Source: Gammaproteobacteria bacterium RIFCSPHIGHO2_12_FULL_36_30
Lineage (GTDB): Bacteria > Pseudomonadota > Gammaproteobacteria > Coxiellales > Coxiellaceae
Assembly: GCA_001801815.1 (NCBI GenBank)
Contig: MGXU01000010.1
Coordinates: 459,167 to 523,166, forward strand
Direction of reading: 5' to 3'
Length of the DNA: 64,000 bases
A model generated the notes under the pieces. That model worked only from the letters and a program-made list of their open reading frames with translations. It did not search any database and was not told the DNA's origin. The position numbers were made by a program, and so were the translations under genes. Of this stretch, positions 17,005 through 27,290 are shown piece after piece; within the stretch, counting starts at the first letter, position 1; every line of letters begins with the position of its first letter.

Positions 17005-18917
17005 TACTGATTCCCCGCAATAGCATTTTTATTTTTAATACCAATTGATAACCAAGTAACACGTTTTTTGCCATAAATTAAATTCACTGCAGCGCGTGTG
17101 AAGAAATTCGCTGTGATCATTGATGTAATTAATCCGATAATTAAAGTAACAGCAAAACCTTGCACTTCACCTGTTCCCAATGCAAATAAAATTACCGCAA
17201 CAATTAATGTCGTCACATTCGCATCAACAATAGTTACAAATGCACGTTCATATCCAGCATAAATTGCAGCTTGTGGTGAAACACCATTTCGCAATTCTTC
17301 GCGAATGCGTTCGTAAATTAAAACATTTGCATCGACCGCTAAACCAACCGTTAAAACAATTGCCGCAATTCCCGGCAAAGTTAATGTCGCACCTAAAATT
17401 GACATAATCGCAACAATAAAAATCACATTTAAAATTAATGCACCATCAGCAATTAATCCAAAAAAGCGATAATAAAATGGCATAAATAAAAGAACGAATA
17501 ACAAACCCATTTCGCACGCTAATGTTCCTGCGCGAATATTTTCTTTTCCTAAACTGGGGCCCACTGTATTTTCAGAAACAGCAACAATCGGCGCGGAATA
17601 TGCACCTGATCGCAATAATAATGCTAAATTTTTCGCAGAATAATTAGATTCTAATCCAGTAATTTTAAAAGTATTTCCAAGCGCACTTTGAATTGTTGCG
17701 ATATTAATTACTTTTGGAAATTGTTTTTCGCTCGTTACAACTTTTCCATTAACAATGGTTTGCACTGCTTTTGTTTCAATGTAAACCGTCGCCATTGGTT
17801 TTCCAATATTATCGGCTGTTGCGGTATTGAAACTAGAAACTTCGCTGCCACCTGCGCGAACACTCACGGCAGGTCTGCCATCATCACCTGTAATTGTCGA
17901 TGCGCTTAAAATAGAAGTTCCGTGCAAAACAATCGTGTTTTTCAACAAATAAGGTTGTCCTTTGTATTGATACAAAGTATCGCCAAATGGAACAACGCCA
18001 GAATTTGCAGCGGCGACCGGATCATTTTGTGTATCAACTAATTGAAAATGCAATGTTGCAACTTTTCCAATAATTTCTTTTGCGCGCGCAGTGTCTTGAA
18101 TTCCAGGTAAATCAACACTAATTTGATTTTTACCTTGTTGCTGAATAACCGGTTCGCTCACGCCTAATTCATTTACGCGATTTCTCAACGTTGTTAAATT
18201 TTGTGTGACCGCTTGTTCTTCTAAATGAATCGCAGCAGTTTGCATAAAATTCGCCGTCACAAAATAACGATCATTTTTTTGTGATGAAGAAAATTGATAA
18301 TCAGAATATAAATTATTTTTTTGCAATAATGCTAAACCTTGATCACGATCTTCGCTTGTGCGAAATGCAATAATAATTCCACCGTCTGCATTTTGTGATG
18401 TCGATTGTGCTTGTGCAATATGCGCATAACGAATATTTGCAATACGTAATGCATCACCCATCGTGTGCATATCGCCGCTTAATCTTTCTGTTAACATTGC
18501 AGAAGTATCAACGCGATATAAAAAATGAATTCCACCGCGTAAATCTAAGCCTAATTTCATTGGTTCTGCGCCGAGCGCGCGTAACCAATGTGGTGTGCGT
18601 GGCGCTAAATTTAATGCGACCGTGTCATCGCTTCCAACTAATGCTTGAATATAACTTTGTGCTTTTAATTGATCTTCCGTATCTTTAAAACGAATTAATA
18701 AACCTGTGGGTTGTTGCGTAATTGCGGATGGAATAATATTTTGTTGCGATAATGTTGTTTGAATTTTTGATAATGAATTTGCAGACACTGGCTGACCTGT
18801 TTTTGGTTGAATTTGAATTGCAGGATCAGTGCCATATAAATTCGGTGCAGCGTACAATGCGCCGAATGTAATTAAAAAAAGAATAAAAATATAACGCCAC
18901 AGTGGATATTGATTCAT
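17004..18917 (-). CDS. secD: Protein translocase subunit SecD
   Basis: This 637-residue protein has an N-terminal TM helix, the LGLDLRGGIHFLYRVD motif near 118, a large periplasmic domain with the LRNRVNELGVSEP segment near 240, and six helices at the C-terminus with GLAVDANVLIYERIREE. It forms a complex with SecF and YajC at the inner membrane translocon. The gene starts 21 bp after yajC and overlaps secF. Length and motif order match family norms. Confidence 0.96.
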   Translation of the reverse strand: MNQYPLWRYIFILFLITFGALYAAPNLYGTDPAIQIQPKTGQPVSANSLSKIQTTLSQQNIIPSAITQQPTGLLIRFKDTEDQLKAQSYIQALVGSDDTVALNLAPRTPHWLRALGAEPMKLGLDLRGGIHFLYRVDTSAMLTERLSGDMHTMGDALRIANIRYAHIAQAQSTSQNADGGIIIAFRTSEDRDQGLALLQKNNLYSDYQFSSSQKNDRYFVTANFMQTAAIHLEEQAVTQNLTTLRNRVNELGVSEPVIQQQGKNQISVDLPGIQDTARAKEIIGKVATLHFQLVDTQNDPVAAANSGVVPFGDTLYQYKGQPYLLKNTIVLHGTSILSASTITGDDGRPAVSVRAGGSEVSSFNTATADNIGKPMATVYIETKAVQTIVNGKVVTSEKQFPKVINIATIQSALGNTFKITGLESNYSAKNLALLLRSGAYSAPIVAVSENTVGPSLGKENIRAGTLACEMGLLFVLLFMPFYYRFFGLIADGALILNVIFIVAIMSILGATLTLPGIAAIVLTVGLAVDANVLIYERIREELRNGVSPQAAIYAGYERAFVTIVDANVTTLIVAVILFALGTGEVQGFAVTLIIGLITSMITANFFTRAAVNLIYGKKRVTWLSIGIKNKNAIAGNQ

Positions 18918-18938
18918 TGAAAATCCTAATTAACAATC

Positions 18939-19301
18939 CTAATTAATAGAATCTAATGTACCCTTCGGCAAAATCGATGCGATCGAGCCTTTTTGAAAAG
19001 TCATTTCAACATCTTTTCCAGTTGTAATCACAACATACGAATCGCGCAATTTTGTTAAACGACCAATAATTCCACCTGTCGTTAATACTTCATCACCCAC
19101 GCTTAAATTTTCTAATAATTTACGCTGTTCTTTTGCGCGTTTCGATTGTGGACGTACGAGTAAAAAATAAAATACGGCGATAAAAATAACTAACATTGGC
19201 AAAACAGATAAAAATCCACCTTCAGGCGCAGCCGCTGGTGTCGCAGCAGTTGTTGTTGCTGCATGCGCGCTTGAAATTCCTAACATCGATAAAAAACTCA
19301 T
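18939..19301 (-). CDS. yajC: Preprotein translocase accessory subunit YajC
   Basis: This 120-residue protein has one TM helix (about 31-48) followed by the family signature FLLVRPQSKRAKEQRKLLENL and the GDEVLTTGGIIGRL block. YajC associates with SecDF. The first 20 residues include an Ala-rich segment ahead of the helix that is slightly longer than in E. coli. It sits between rlmN and secD; the tgt gene that usually precedes yajC is not here. Confidence 0.94.
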   Translation of the reverse strand: MSFLSMLGISSAHAATTTAATPAAAPEGGFLSVLPMLVIFIAVFYFLLVRPQSKRAKEQRKLLENLSVGDEVLTTGGIIGRLTKLRDSYVVITTGKDVEMTFQKGSIASILPKGTLDSIN

Positions 19302-19354
19302 AATAACCTCATATGATAAAAATAAATGCGACTAATGTAACCTGTTCGGTTTGA

Positions 19355-20461
19355 TTAGGCAACCACCAACTTCCCCGTTTTTTTCCATCGTTCATGTCGA
19401 CCAGTGCGATCTTGAAAATCCCCCGCCAATTGTCCACACGCACCATCAATATCTTCACCGCGTGTTTTGCGCACCCACGTTTTTACACCTGCTTTATTTA
19501 AACGATCTTGAAATGCCAAAATTGTTTCCATGTCAGAACAAACATAATTTGTTTTTGGAAATGGATTAAATGGAATTAAATTAACTTTGCAATTCATATT
19601 ATCGAGCAAACGAATTAATTGTTTTGCGTGCGTTAAACTATCATTAATATTTTTTAACATGACATATTCAAATACAATACAACGTTTAGAATCATTCGGA
19701 AAAAATTCTCGACACACCGGCATTAAAACTTCCAGCGGATATTTTTTATTAATCGGCACTAATTGTTCGCGCAATTCATTTGTCGGTGCATGCAATGAAA
19801 CAGCAAGCGACGCAAGAGAATCTTTTTTAAATTGCAACATATTTGGAACGACGCCTGATGTGCTTAACGTCACGCGATATTTTGATAAGCCATATGCTAA
19901 ATCATGCATCATCAAATCCATTGCATCGATAACGGGTTTGTAATTTAATAACGGCTCGCCCATTCCCATCATCACAACATTCGTAATTTTTGCATCAGTA
20001 TTTTTTAATTTATCACGCACTAAAAAAACTTGTCCAATAATTTCTGCCAACGATAAATTACGACTAAAACCTTCTTTTCCTGTCGAACAAAATGAACAAT
20101 TTAATGCGCAGCCGACTTGCGACGAAACGCATAATGTCCCGCGCGTTTTTTCTGGAATAAAAACAGTTTCAATTGCATTGCCATCATATAATTTAAATAA
20201 AAATTTTCGTGTGCCGTCACGCGCGATTTGATCCGTCATTGTTTCCATCAAATTCACACACGCTTCTGATTTTAATTTTTCGCGAAATGATTTACTTAAA
20301 TTGGTCATTAAATCAAAATCGATTACACCGCGTTGATGAATCCACTGTAAAACTTGATCTGCACGAAATGCAGGCTCGTCCAACGTTTTCATAAACGCTT
20401 TTAAATCGGGGCGTGAGAAATTTAATAAATTTTGTTGAATTGAAATGGACGTTTCAGACAT
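19355..20461 (-). CDS. rlmN: Dual-specificity 23S rRNA/tRNA adenine-C2 methyltransferase RlmN
   Basis: This 368-residue radical-SAM enzyme methylates C2 of A2503 in 23S rRNA and A37 in tRNAs. The 4Fe-4S ligands C118, C122 and C125 lie in [12 protein letters not shown]; the preceding E98 in AIETVFIPE is the expected base; a late cysteine in [10 protein letters not shown] near 346 serves as the methyl-carrying residue. It precedes yajC by 53 bp on the same strand and follows the candidate CE-clan protease gene by 63 bp. Confidence 0.95.
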   Translation of the reverse strand: MSETSISIQQNLLNFSRPDLKAFMKTLDEPAFRADQVLQWIHQRGVIDFDLMTNLSKSFREKLKSEACVNLMETMTDQIARDGTRKFLFKLYDGNAIETVFIPEKTRGTLCVSSQVGCALNCSFCSTGKEGFSRNLSLAEIIGQVFLVRDKLKNTDAKITNVVMMGMGEPLLNYKPVIDAMDLMMHDLAYGLSKYRVTLSTSGVVPNMLQFKKDSLASLAVSLHAPTNELREQLVPINKKYPLEVLMPVCREFFPNDSKRCIVFEYVMLKNINDSLTHAKQLIRLLDNMNCKVNLIPFNPFPKTNYVCSDMETILAFQDRLNKAGVKTWVRKTRGEDIDGACGQLAGDFQDRTGRHERWKKTGKLVVA

Positions 20462-20524
20462 AAAATCACTTTGAGAAATAAAAACTGCGCTGATTATACG
20501 TGAAAAATCAGCGCGGTTGTATGC

Positions 20525-21811
20525 TTATGATCGTGATGAGAAACTTTTTAAGGAATCATCGTTGTTTACGGCAGAAAATAAATCATTTACTTTGTTGCTT
20601 GAGCCTGCAGTAACATCTTTGTTAATTAAACCTTGGTTTTTTAATTCGGTTAAAAGCCAAAGCACGCGGGAATTTTGTTTCACTTCAATTATTCCATCAG
20701 TTTTCATTCCTTGCTCTAAAATTTCCATTGCAATTTGTTTTGAAACAGCGGGTTCGTCATCAACTGTACGCGTACCATCTATTCTTGCTTTTGCATTCAA
20801 TGCATAATCTGCGCCTACGCTTGATAATTGACGAAAAATACTACCAAATTTTCCGCGGTTAGCTAAATAATTTTTTAAAGAAGCTTTAACAACGGTATTT
20901 AATTTATTTTTATCCATATTGTTAATCGCGTCAGATAACGTTTTATATTCCGCATTCTGTTTCTCAAACACAGTTGACACTAATCTACTTTGCAAATAAT
21001 TTTCAGGTAATGATTTTTTAACACAATCATGTTCTGCTTTAGCAATACGTTCTGCTTCTGAATCTGATGTTAACTGTTTCACTCCTTTTGCAAACATCAT
21101 TTTCATTGATGCAGCAATACCACCAAGCGTGTACAAAGCGCAACGTTCGTCGCCAATAACAGATTGAATACCGGTGTGTACTTCAGTTACTGTTGCTTTT
21201 CCAGTACTGTTCAAACCTAATGTGTTATGCAGTTGTGCATCCGTACCTAATTTTACTAATAAATCACGCACTTTTTTAACTGGAATTGCAATAGGATTAC
21301 TTGTTGAATCAATAATGCGCGCGGCAATTGTATTATCATCTTTTTTAAAAATTTCTAATTGAACATAATGTTTTCGTCCCTTTTCTTTTACGGCAACAAT
21401 CAGTTGTATGCTATCGACAGGACTTATTCTGTTTTTATTTATCTCGTTAATTACGGATACAACTTGATCAATTCCAATTGAATTTTCTACAAGCGCTGAC
21501 TCATTCAGATTAAGAATCCTGCCAATAACAACAATTTTTGCATTTATATTTTTATATACATCGTACGGAATTGGCAACATGCCATCAGTTGTAACTGAAT
21601 ACGGATCTTTTTTTGCATTCGGAATATCAAGATTCTGAACAGCCAAATGGATTTGTTCTGGACTCAAACCACCTTCTGTGCTGAGCTTTTTATTACATGC
21701 ATTGATATCCAATTGTATTTTTGGAGCGTCAACTGGAAAAGCTGTCGCACTCAAACTAACTACTGAAAAGCCGCCTGATGAAGTAGATTCTTTTTGGGCC
21801 GGTTGTGGCAT
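20525..21811 (-). CDS. Candidate CE-clan cysteine protease/deubiquitinase-like protein
   Basis: I do not recognise the 428-residue product by overall similarity. Residues 134-240 match the layout of CE-clan (Ulp1/YopJ-like) catalytic cores: H148 in a strand (GRKHYVQLEIF), acidic D168 in IIDSTSNP, Q216 and C224 in IQSVIGDERCALYTLGGIA. The H-20-D-48-Q-8-C spacing is close to that of Ulp1 proteases (H514, D531, Q574, C580). The region after 240 is helical and lacks membrane segments. Such enzymes are common effectors of intracellular bacteria, removing ubiquitin or acetylating host proteins. The assignment rests on motif and spacing only. Start ATG 21811 has GGAG upstream. Confidence 0.55.
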   Translation of the reverse strand: MPQPAQKESTSSGGFSVVSLSATAFPVDAPKIQLDINACNKKLSTEGGLSPEQIHLAVQNLDIPNAKKDPYSVTTDGMLPIPYDVYKNINAKIVVIGRILNLNESALVENSIGIDQVVSVINEINKNRISPVDSIQLIVAVKEKGRKHYVQLEIFKKDDNTIAARIIDSTSNPIAIPVKKVRDLLVKLGTDAQLHNTLGLNSTGKATVTEVHTGIQSVIGDERCALYTLGGIAASMKMMFAKGVKQLTSDSEAERIAKAEHDCVKKSLPENYLQSRLVSTVFEKQNAEYKTLSDAINNMDKNKLNTVVKASLKNYLANRGKFGSIFRQLSSVGADYALNAKARIDGTRTVDDEPAVSKQIAMEILEQGMKTDGIIEVKQNSRVLWLLTELKNQGLINKDVTAGSSNKVNDLFSAVNNDDSLKSFSSRS

Positions 21812-21838
21812 TGTATTTCTCCAAAGAAATTAACAGTA

Positions 21839-21844
21839 ATTATA
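21839..21844 (-). promoter_or_regulatory. Candidate -10 element for the CE-clan-like gene
   Basis: A consensus TATAAT lies 27 bp before the start codon at 21811. No good -35 is found 16-18 bp upstream; a single CTTAAG half-site lies further out, not the double PmrA box seen at the F-box gene. An activator-dependent promoter is possible. Confidence 0.4.
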
Positions 21845-21957
21845 GTCGATATAATATCAACCACCTCTTAAGGAAATATGAAGCGTTTTTATATAATAAA
21901 AACACAGAGTTATATCGGCATTTCTTTTATGTAAAGCAATCCGTATACTGAATCCCC

Positions 21958-23031
21958 ATGAAAACACCTAAAAACACGAAGATTATTGTTGGACTTTCTG
22001 GCGGCGTTGATTCTGCTGTGACTGCATTGTTGTTAAAAGAACAAGGATATGATGTTGCGGGTTGTTACATGCAAAATTGGATGGCGGAAAAAGATGATCC
22101 ATTTTGTTCTGCAGAACAAGACTTAAGTGATGCGAAAAAAGTTTGCGATCATTTAAAAATTCCATTTCATTTAGTGAATTTTTCAAAAGAATATTGGGAT
22201 TCTGTTTTTCAATATTGCCTCGATGAATTTGTTGCGGGGCGCACGCCGAATCCAGATATTTGGTGTAATCAATTTATTAAATTCGATGTATTTCTAAAAC
22301 ATGCTATAAAATTAGGCGCGGATTTTTTAGCGACGGGACATTATGTTCGAAAAAATAATTCACAATTATTAAAAGCAAAAGATTTAAATAAAGATCAAAG
22401 TTATTTTTTATATACTTTAAATCAAGAAAAATTATCACGCGCATTATTTCCGCTTGGTGAATTAAAAAAACCGGACGTGCGATTAATTGCAAAAAAAGCA
22501 GGATTATTAAATGCAGAAAAAAAAGATAGTACGGGAATTTGTTTTATTGGCGAGCGAAAGTTTTCTGAATTTTTAAAAAATTATGTGTTGGCGAAACCAG
22601 GTTTAATGAAAACGCCTAATGGAAAAATGATTGGAAAACATGATGGATTAATGTTTTATACAATTGGGCAACGCAAAGGTTTAAAAATTGGCGGTGTAAA
22701 AAATTCTGATGAAGCAGCTTGGTATGTTATCGGCAAAAATATTTCTTCTAACGAATTAATTATCGCGCAAGGTCACGATCATCCACTTTTGTTTTCAAAA
22801 GAATTAACGTGCGAAAAATTACATTGGATTTTAGGCAATATTCCACATAATTTAAATTGCACTGCAAAAATTCGTTATCGTCAAACTGATCAATCTTGCA
22901 CAATCGAATTACAAGAAAATAATTCCGCAAAAGTAATTTTCGATCAACCTCAGCGTGCAATTACACCTGGACAATCTATTGTTTTTTATGATGGTGATAT
23001 TTGTTTGGGTGGTGGTGTGATTTTGAGTTGA
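21958..23031 (+). CDS. mnmA: tRNA-specific 2-thiouridylase MnmA
   Basis: This 357-residue enzyme installs sulfur at C2 of the wobble uridine in tRNA-Lys, -Glu and -Gln. The PP-loop GLSGGVDS is at 12-19; the two catalytic cysteines lie in [14 protein letters not shown] (about 100) and [12 protein letters not shown] (about 197). Sulfur normally comes from IscS, encoded at 11210-12349. The C-terminal OB-like domain ends in GGGVILS. Its stop overlaps the -35 of the next gene. Confidence 0.95.
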   Translation: MKTPKNTKIIVGLSGGVDSAVTALLLKEQGYDVAGCYMQNWMAEKDDPFCSAEQDLSDAKKVCDHLKIPFHLVNFSKEYWDSVFQYCLDEFVAGRTPNPDIWCNQFIKFDVFLKHAIKLGADFLATGHYVRKNNSQLLKAKDLNKDQSYFLYTLNQEKLSRALFPLGELKKPDVRLIAKKAGLLNAEKKDSTGICFIGERKFSEFLKNYVLAKPGLMKTPNGKMIGKHDGLMFYTIGQRKGLKIGGVKNSDEAAWYVIGKNISSNELIIAQGHDHPLLFSKELTCEKLHWILGNIPHNLNCTAKIRYRQTDQSCTIELQENNSAKVIFDQPQRAITPGQSIVFYDGDICLGGGVILS

Positions 23032-23056
23032 CAAGTGAAGCGTGATTCTCTAGATT
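23028..23056 (+). promoter_or_regulatory. Sigma-70 promoter for the coiled-coil gene
   Basis: TTGACA (23028-23033), 17 bp spacer, TAGATT (23051-23056). The -35 begins inside the last codons of mnmA. It lies 35 bp before the coiled-coil gene start. Confidence 0.6.
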
Positions 23057-23090
23057 CGAAGTACGTCATAACTACATAAGGATGAGTAAT

Positions 23091-23657
23091 ATGTCGAGAC
23101 AAAGCACACCAAAAAATTCAGGATCACCCAATAACGTACCTGAATTACTGCGAAGCAATAGATCATCAACACCAACATCGCCAAAAGAAGAAATTGCCTT
23201 AACACAAAAACCCACAAGTCCAGTCCGTCAACCATCACCATTAATAAATAGAGACACAGCTTCAACTCCAGAAGATTTATTCGCACATGCACAAAAAAAA
23301 TATAACGATCTACGGACTGAAGTAACTCAGCTCAAAGAACAACTAAAAACTACGACCGGCGAAAAAACAGAACTCAACAATCAACTTAACAAAACAGTGG
23401 CTGCGCTGAGTACTGCAACAGCTGAATTAGAAAAAGCGAATGCGGCGCTAATTGAAGAGTTAAAACAAACAAAGGCATTGCTTGAGCAAGAGCAAGGTGC
23501 TCACAACGGCACAAAGACTCGACTCAGCACAACAGAACAAGATCATAATTCCGCAAAAGCACTAGTCGCACAGTATAAAACACAGGCAGAAATGGCAGCA
23601 AGAAAAGAAAAAGAAAAGGCGAGCAAATTTTGTGGCTTCTCTTTTGGTAAAAAATAG
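23091..23657 (+). CDS. Coiled-coil protein, candidate effector
   Basis: I choose ATG 23091 because the AAGGA ribosome site directly abuts the upstream ATG at 23082. The 188-residue product has a polar Ser/Pro/Thr-rich N-terminus (about 1-60), a continuous heptad-type coiled coil from about 66 to 165 (many E, K, Q and L: VTQLKEQLKTTTGEKTELN and similar), and a basic tail ending FCGFSFGKK. There is no signal peptide. Coiled-coil proteins of this kind are frequent among effectors of intracellular gammaproteobacteria, but a structural cytoplasmic role is equally open. It has its own promoter and terminator. Confidence 0.65.
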   Translation: MSRQSTPKNSGSPNNVPELLRSNRSSTPTSPKEEIALTQKPTSPVRQPSPLINRDTASTPEDLFAHAQKKYNDLRTEVTQLKEQLKTTTGEKTELNNQLNKTVAALSTATAELEKANAALIEELKQTKALLEQEQGAHNGTKTRLSTTEQDHNSAKALVAQYKTQAEMAARKEKEKASKFCGFSFGKK

Positions 23658-23686
23658 TTTTCACGTAATTATTATGTCCCACCCCA

Positions 23687-23715
23687 AACGCTTGATCATC
23701 ATCAAGCGTTTTTTC
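23687..23715 (+). terminator. Intrinsic terminator after the coiled-coil gene
   Basis: AAACGCTTGAT and ATCAAGCGTTT form an 11-bp stem around a 4-nt loop, followed by a T run. Confidence 0.9.
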
Positions 23716-23791
23716 CACTTGTCGGCGCAGATAAATTAATATTGGAAAGTGCCGGCATTTCTCGCTAGAATCACTGATTTTAGAGTGTGTC

Positions 23792-26700
23792 ATGCAGATC
23801 AATCCACTTCAGCCACCCATTCCAACCGAAAATGACAATCTGATCACATGGGATAATTTATCCGGCGCCGCAATTACATTAAGCATTGCAAATTTATCTG
23901 AAGTGCAAAATCGTCCGATTATTGTAATTACACCTGACGTACAAACCGCCGAAAAATATTTTTATGAATTAAAATTTTTTTTAAATGGCAGCGAAAAAGA
24001 AACGGTATTACTTTTTCCAGATCGCGAAACTTTACCGTACGATCATTTTTCACCGCATGAAGATTTAACGTCGGAAAGATTACGCATTTTATCGCACTTG
24101 CCTTATTTAAAAAAAGGCATTGTCATTGTTGCCATTTCAACATTAATGCATCGCCTACCGCCAAAAAGTTTTTTAAGCGCACATCGTTTTGATTGGAAAG
24201 TAAATGACACATTAGATTTATTAAATATTCAAAAAGAATTATCAGAAGCAGGATATCGTCACGTTGAACAAGTTATTCAGCACGGTGAATTTGCAGTGCG
24301 TGGCGGACTCATTGATATTTTTCCGATGGGAAGTGATGTGCCTTATCGAATTGAATTATTTGATAATGAAATTGAAAGTATTCGATCATTTGATATCGAC
24401 ACACAAAAATCAATTGAAAAAATAAATGCGATTCAATTATTGCCTGCGCATGAATATCCATTAACTGAAGATGCTATTGCACATTTTAGAACTGAGTGGC
24501 GTGCATTATTTTCTGGCAATCCTGCCGAATCGCCTGTTTATCAGCATATTTCAAAAGGACAACCAATTGCTGGCATTGAATATTATTTACCTTTATTTTA
24601 TGAAAGTTGTGCGACGTTTTTTGATTATTGTCCGGCGAATAGCGTGAGTGTGGGTGTGGGTGTGAACGACCAAGCTTCACAGTTCTGGAATGAAATTAAA
24701 ACACGTTATACACAATTAAATATAGATAAAACACGACCATTGTGTGAACCAGAAAAAATATTTATTCCAGTTAATGAATTATTTTCTCAATTAAAAAATT
24801 TCACACAAATCAAAATTTCTCCCGCAGTGATAGTCACGCCCACGGTTGCTGTTGATCACCGCAAAAAAAACCCACTCGAAAATCTAGAAAACTTTATTGC
24901 AACCAAACCCGGCCGCATTTTAATTTGCGCAGAATCAACTGGACGTCGCGAAATATTATTAGAATTATTAAAAAAATATCGCGATGAAATTCACTTAATT
25001 GATCGCTGGAAAGATTTTCAAAATGGCACGCAAGAAATTTCATTAACGATTGCGCCGATTACGTCTGAACTTTATTTACCAGAAGAAAAATTAATTTTAA
25101 TTACTGAAACGCAATTGTTTGGTCAACATTCTGTTTCAAGTCAACGCACAAAAAAGCGCGCGCAAGATCCAGATAGCATTATTAGAAGTTTAGCTGAATT
25201 GCAAATTGGCGCACCAGTTGTGCATATTGATCACGGTGTTGGAAAATATTGTGGGCTTGAAAAAATTACAACCGATAATATTGAATCAGAATATGTCACG
25301 CTTGAATATGCGGATCATGATCGTGTTTATGTTCCGATTCATGCGTTGCATGTAATTAGTCGTTACACTGCTGGCAATAGTGATAATGTCGTGCTGAATA
25401 AATTAGGCACCAACAATTGGGAGAAAACAAAGCAAAAAGCAGCGAAACAAATTCGCGATGTTGCGGCTGAATTATTAAAAATTTATGCTGAACGCGAAGC
25501 AAGTATTGGTTTTGCATTTCAAAAACCCAATGATGATTATTTTAAATTTCGCAGCGCATTTCCATTTGAAGAAACAATTGATCAACGCACAGCAATTGAT
25601 GCAGTCATTAATGATATGACTAAAACAAAATGTATGGATCGTTTGGTTTGTGGTGATGTTGGATTTGGAAAAACGGAAGTGGCCATGCAAGCTGCATTTT
25701 TAGCAGCGATGAGTGGAAAACAAGTTGCAATATTAGTTCCAACAACATTGCTTGCGAATCAGCATGCAGAAAATTTCCAAGATCGTTTTTCAGAATGGCC
25801 TATAAAAATAGGTATTTTATCACGTTTGCAATCTACCAAAATTCAAAATGAAGCGATTAAAAAAATTGCAGAAGGCAAAATTGATATTATTATTGGCACG
25901 CATAAATTATTAAATCAAAAAATAAAATATAAAGATTTGGGATTATTAGTCATCGATGAAGAACATCGTTTTGGTGTGCAACAAAAAGAAAAAATAAAAT
26001 CGTTGAGATCGCATGTTGATATTTTAACGTTAACGGCAACACCCATTCCGCGCACATTAAATTTATCCATGACAGGCATGCGCGATTTATCGATTATTGC
26101 AACACCACCCTTGCGAAGATTATCGATAAAAACTTTTGTACATGATTTTGATGAAATATTAATTCGCGAAGCCATTTTGCGTGAAACAATGCGTGGCGGA
26201 CAAGTTTATTTTTTACATAATGAAGTTGAAACGATGCCAACCATGCTTGAAAAATTACGCGGCATTGTTCCAGAAGTTTCATTTCATTTTGCACACGGAC
26301 AAATGCCAGAAAAATTATTAGAAAAAACGATGGTGGATTTTTATCATCAACGTTTTCAAGTTTTAGTTGCGTCAACCATTATCGAATCAGGAATTGATAT
26401 TCCTTCTGCAAATACAATTATTATTAATAATGCAAATCAATTCGGTCTTGCGCAATTACATCAAATTCGCGGACGCGTTGGACGATCGCATCACCAAGCT
26501 TATGCTTATTTATTAGTGCGAAGTACAAAAGCATTAACAAAAGATGCTGAAAGAAGATTGGATGCCATTTCTGAATTAGAAGATTTAGGCGTGGGGTTTC
26601 AATTAGCAACGCATGATTTAGAAATTCGCGGTGCGGGAGAATTGCTCGGCGAATCACAAAGCGGTCACATGGAAGCGATTGGATTTTCTTTGTATATGGA

Positions 26701-27202
26701 TTTGCTCGATGAAACCGTTAAGGCTTTAAAAGCAGGTGAAAAACCACCTGAAACTTTTGCGCGCAGCGCTGATCCTGATATTAATTTACATTTGTGTGCT
26801 TTATTTCCAGAAAATTATATTCGTGATGTGCATTCACGTTTGATGTTATACAAACGATTATCTTCTTGTGAAAATTTTGATGCGATACAAGAAATGAAAT
26901 CGGAATTGATTGATCGATTTGGATTATTGCCCGAGCCTGCGCAATTTTTATTTGAATTGGCGCATTTAAAATTACGTGCGAAAAAATTGGGTGTGTTGAA
27001 AATTGATATGAATAAATCATTTGGTGTGATTCATTTTAATGATAAACCAAATATTAATCCAAAAATTATTATTGATTTAATTCAGAAAGAACATAAAACT
27101 TATCAGCTTGCGGGAAAAAATGCGTTGAAAATAAAAATTGCGACTGAAAAAGCGGGTACGAGAATACAAATGGTGGATGAGCTATTAACAAAGTTTGAGT
27201 AA
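23792..27202 (+). CDS. mfd: Transcription-repair coupling factor Mfd
   Basis: This 1,136-residue ATPase removes stalled RNA polymerase from DNA lesions and recruits UvrA. It has the UvrB-like N-terminal module (RGGLIDIFPMG near 172), the RNA polymerase-interacting domain (VVHIDHGVGKYCGLEKI near 480), Walker A GDVGFGKTEVA near 620, DEEH near 721, the helicase block ASTIIESGIDIPSANT near 860 and the C-terminal regulatory domain. Length and order match the family. Confidence 0.97.
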   Translation: MQINPLQPPIPTENDNLITWDNLSGAAITLSIANLSEVQNRPIIVITPDVQTAEKYFYELKFFLNGSEKETVLLFPDRETLPYDHFSPHEDLTSERLRILSHLPYLKKGIVIVAISTLMHRLPPKSFLSAHRFDWKVNDTLDLLNIQKELSEAGYRHVEQVIQHGEFAVRGGLIDIFPMGSDVPYRIELFDNEIESIRSFDIDTQKSIEKINAIQLLPAHEYPLTEDAIAHFRTEWRALFSGNPAESPVYQHISKGQPIAGIEYYLPLFYESCATFFDYCPANSVSVGVGVNDQASQFWNEIKTRYTQLNIDKTRPLCEPEKIFIPVNELFSQLKNFTQIKISPAVIVTPTVAVDHRKKNPLENLENFIATKPGRILICAESTGRREILLELLKKYRDEIHLIDRWKDFQNGTQEISLTIAPITSELYLPEEKLILITETQLFGQHSVSSQRTKKRAQDPDSIIRSLAELQIGAPVVHIDHGVGKYCGLEKITTDNIESEYVTLEYADHDRVYVPIHALHVISRYTAGNSDNVVLNKLGTNNWEKTKQKAAKQIRDVAAELLKIYAEREASIGFAFQKPNDDYFKFRSAFPFEETIDQRTAIDAVINDMTKTKCMDRLVCGDVGFGKTEVAMQAAFLAAMSGKQVAILVPTTLLANQHAENFQDRFSEWPIKIGILSRLQSTKIQNEAIKKIAEGKIDIIIGTHKLLNQKIKYKDLGLLVIDEEHRFGVQQKEKIKSLRSHVDILTLTATPIPRTLNLSMTGMRDLSIIATPPLRRLSIKTFVHDFDEILIREAILRETMRGGQVYFLHNEVETMPTMLEKLRGIVPEVSFHFAHGQMPEKLLEKTMVDFYHQRFQVLVASTIIESGIDIPSANTIIINNANQFGLAQLHQIRGRVGRSHHQAYAYLLVRSTKALTKDAERRLDAISELEDLGVGFQLATHDLEIRGAGELLGESQSGHMEAIGFSLYMDLLDETVKALKAGEKPPETFARSADPDINLHLCALFPENYIRDVHSRLMLYKRLSSCENFDAIQEMKSELIDRFGLLPEPAQFLFELAHLKLRAKKLGVLKIDMNKSFGVIHFNDKPNINPKIIIDLIQKEHKTYQLAGKNALKIKIATEKAGTRIQMVDELLTKFE

Positions 27203-27207
27203 AAGTG

Positions 27208-27236
27208 TTGACATCAATTTTCTTCTGCGATATTCT
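27208..27236 (+). promoter_or_regulatory. Sigma-70 promoter for the small membrane gene
   Basis: TTGACA (27208-27213), 17 bp, TATTCT (27231-27236): near-consensus. It starts just after the mfd stop. The nearby operator-like repeat at 27246-27265 lies at the expected start of the transcript. Confidence 0.75.
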
Positions 27237-27245
27237 TTGTACTCT

Positions 27246-27265
27246 TGTACTGTTACATCAGTACA
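27246..27265. promoter_or_regulatory. Operator-like inverted repeat
   Basis: TGTACTG and CAGTACA form perfect 7-bp arms around TTACAT, starting 10 bp downstream of the -10 hexamer. A repressor bound here would block transcription start. A further GTACT lies just upstream at 27239. Confidence 0.5.
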
Positions 27266-27290
27266 TTATGTTTATATTTGGAGATATTTT

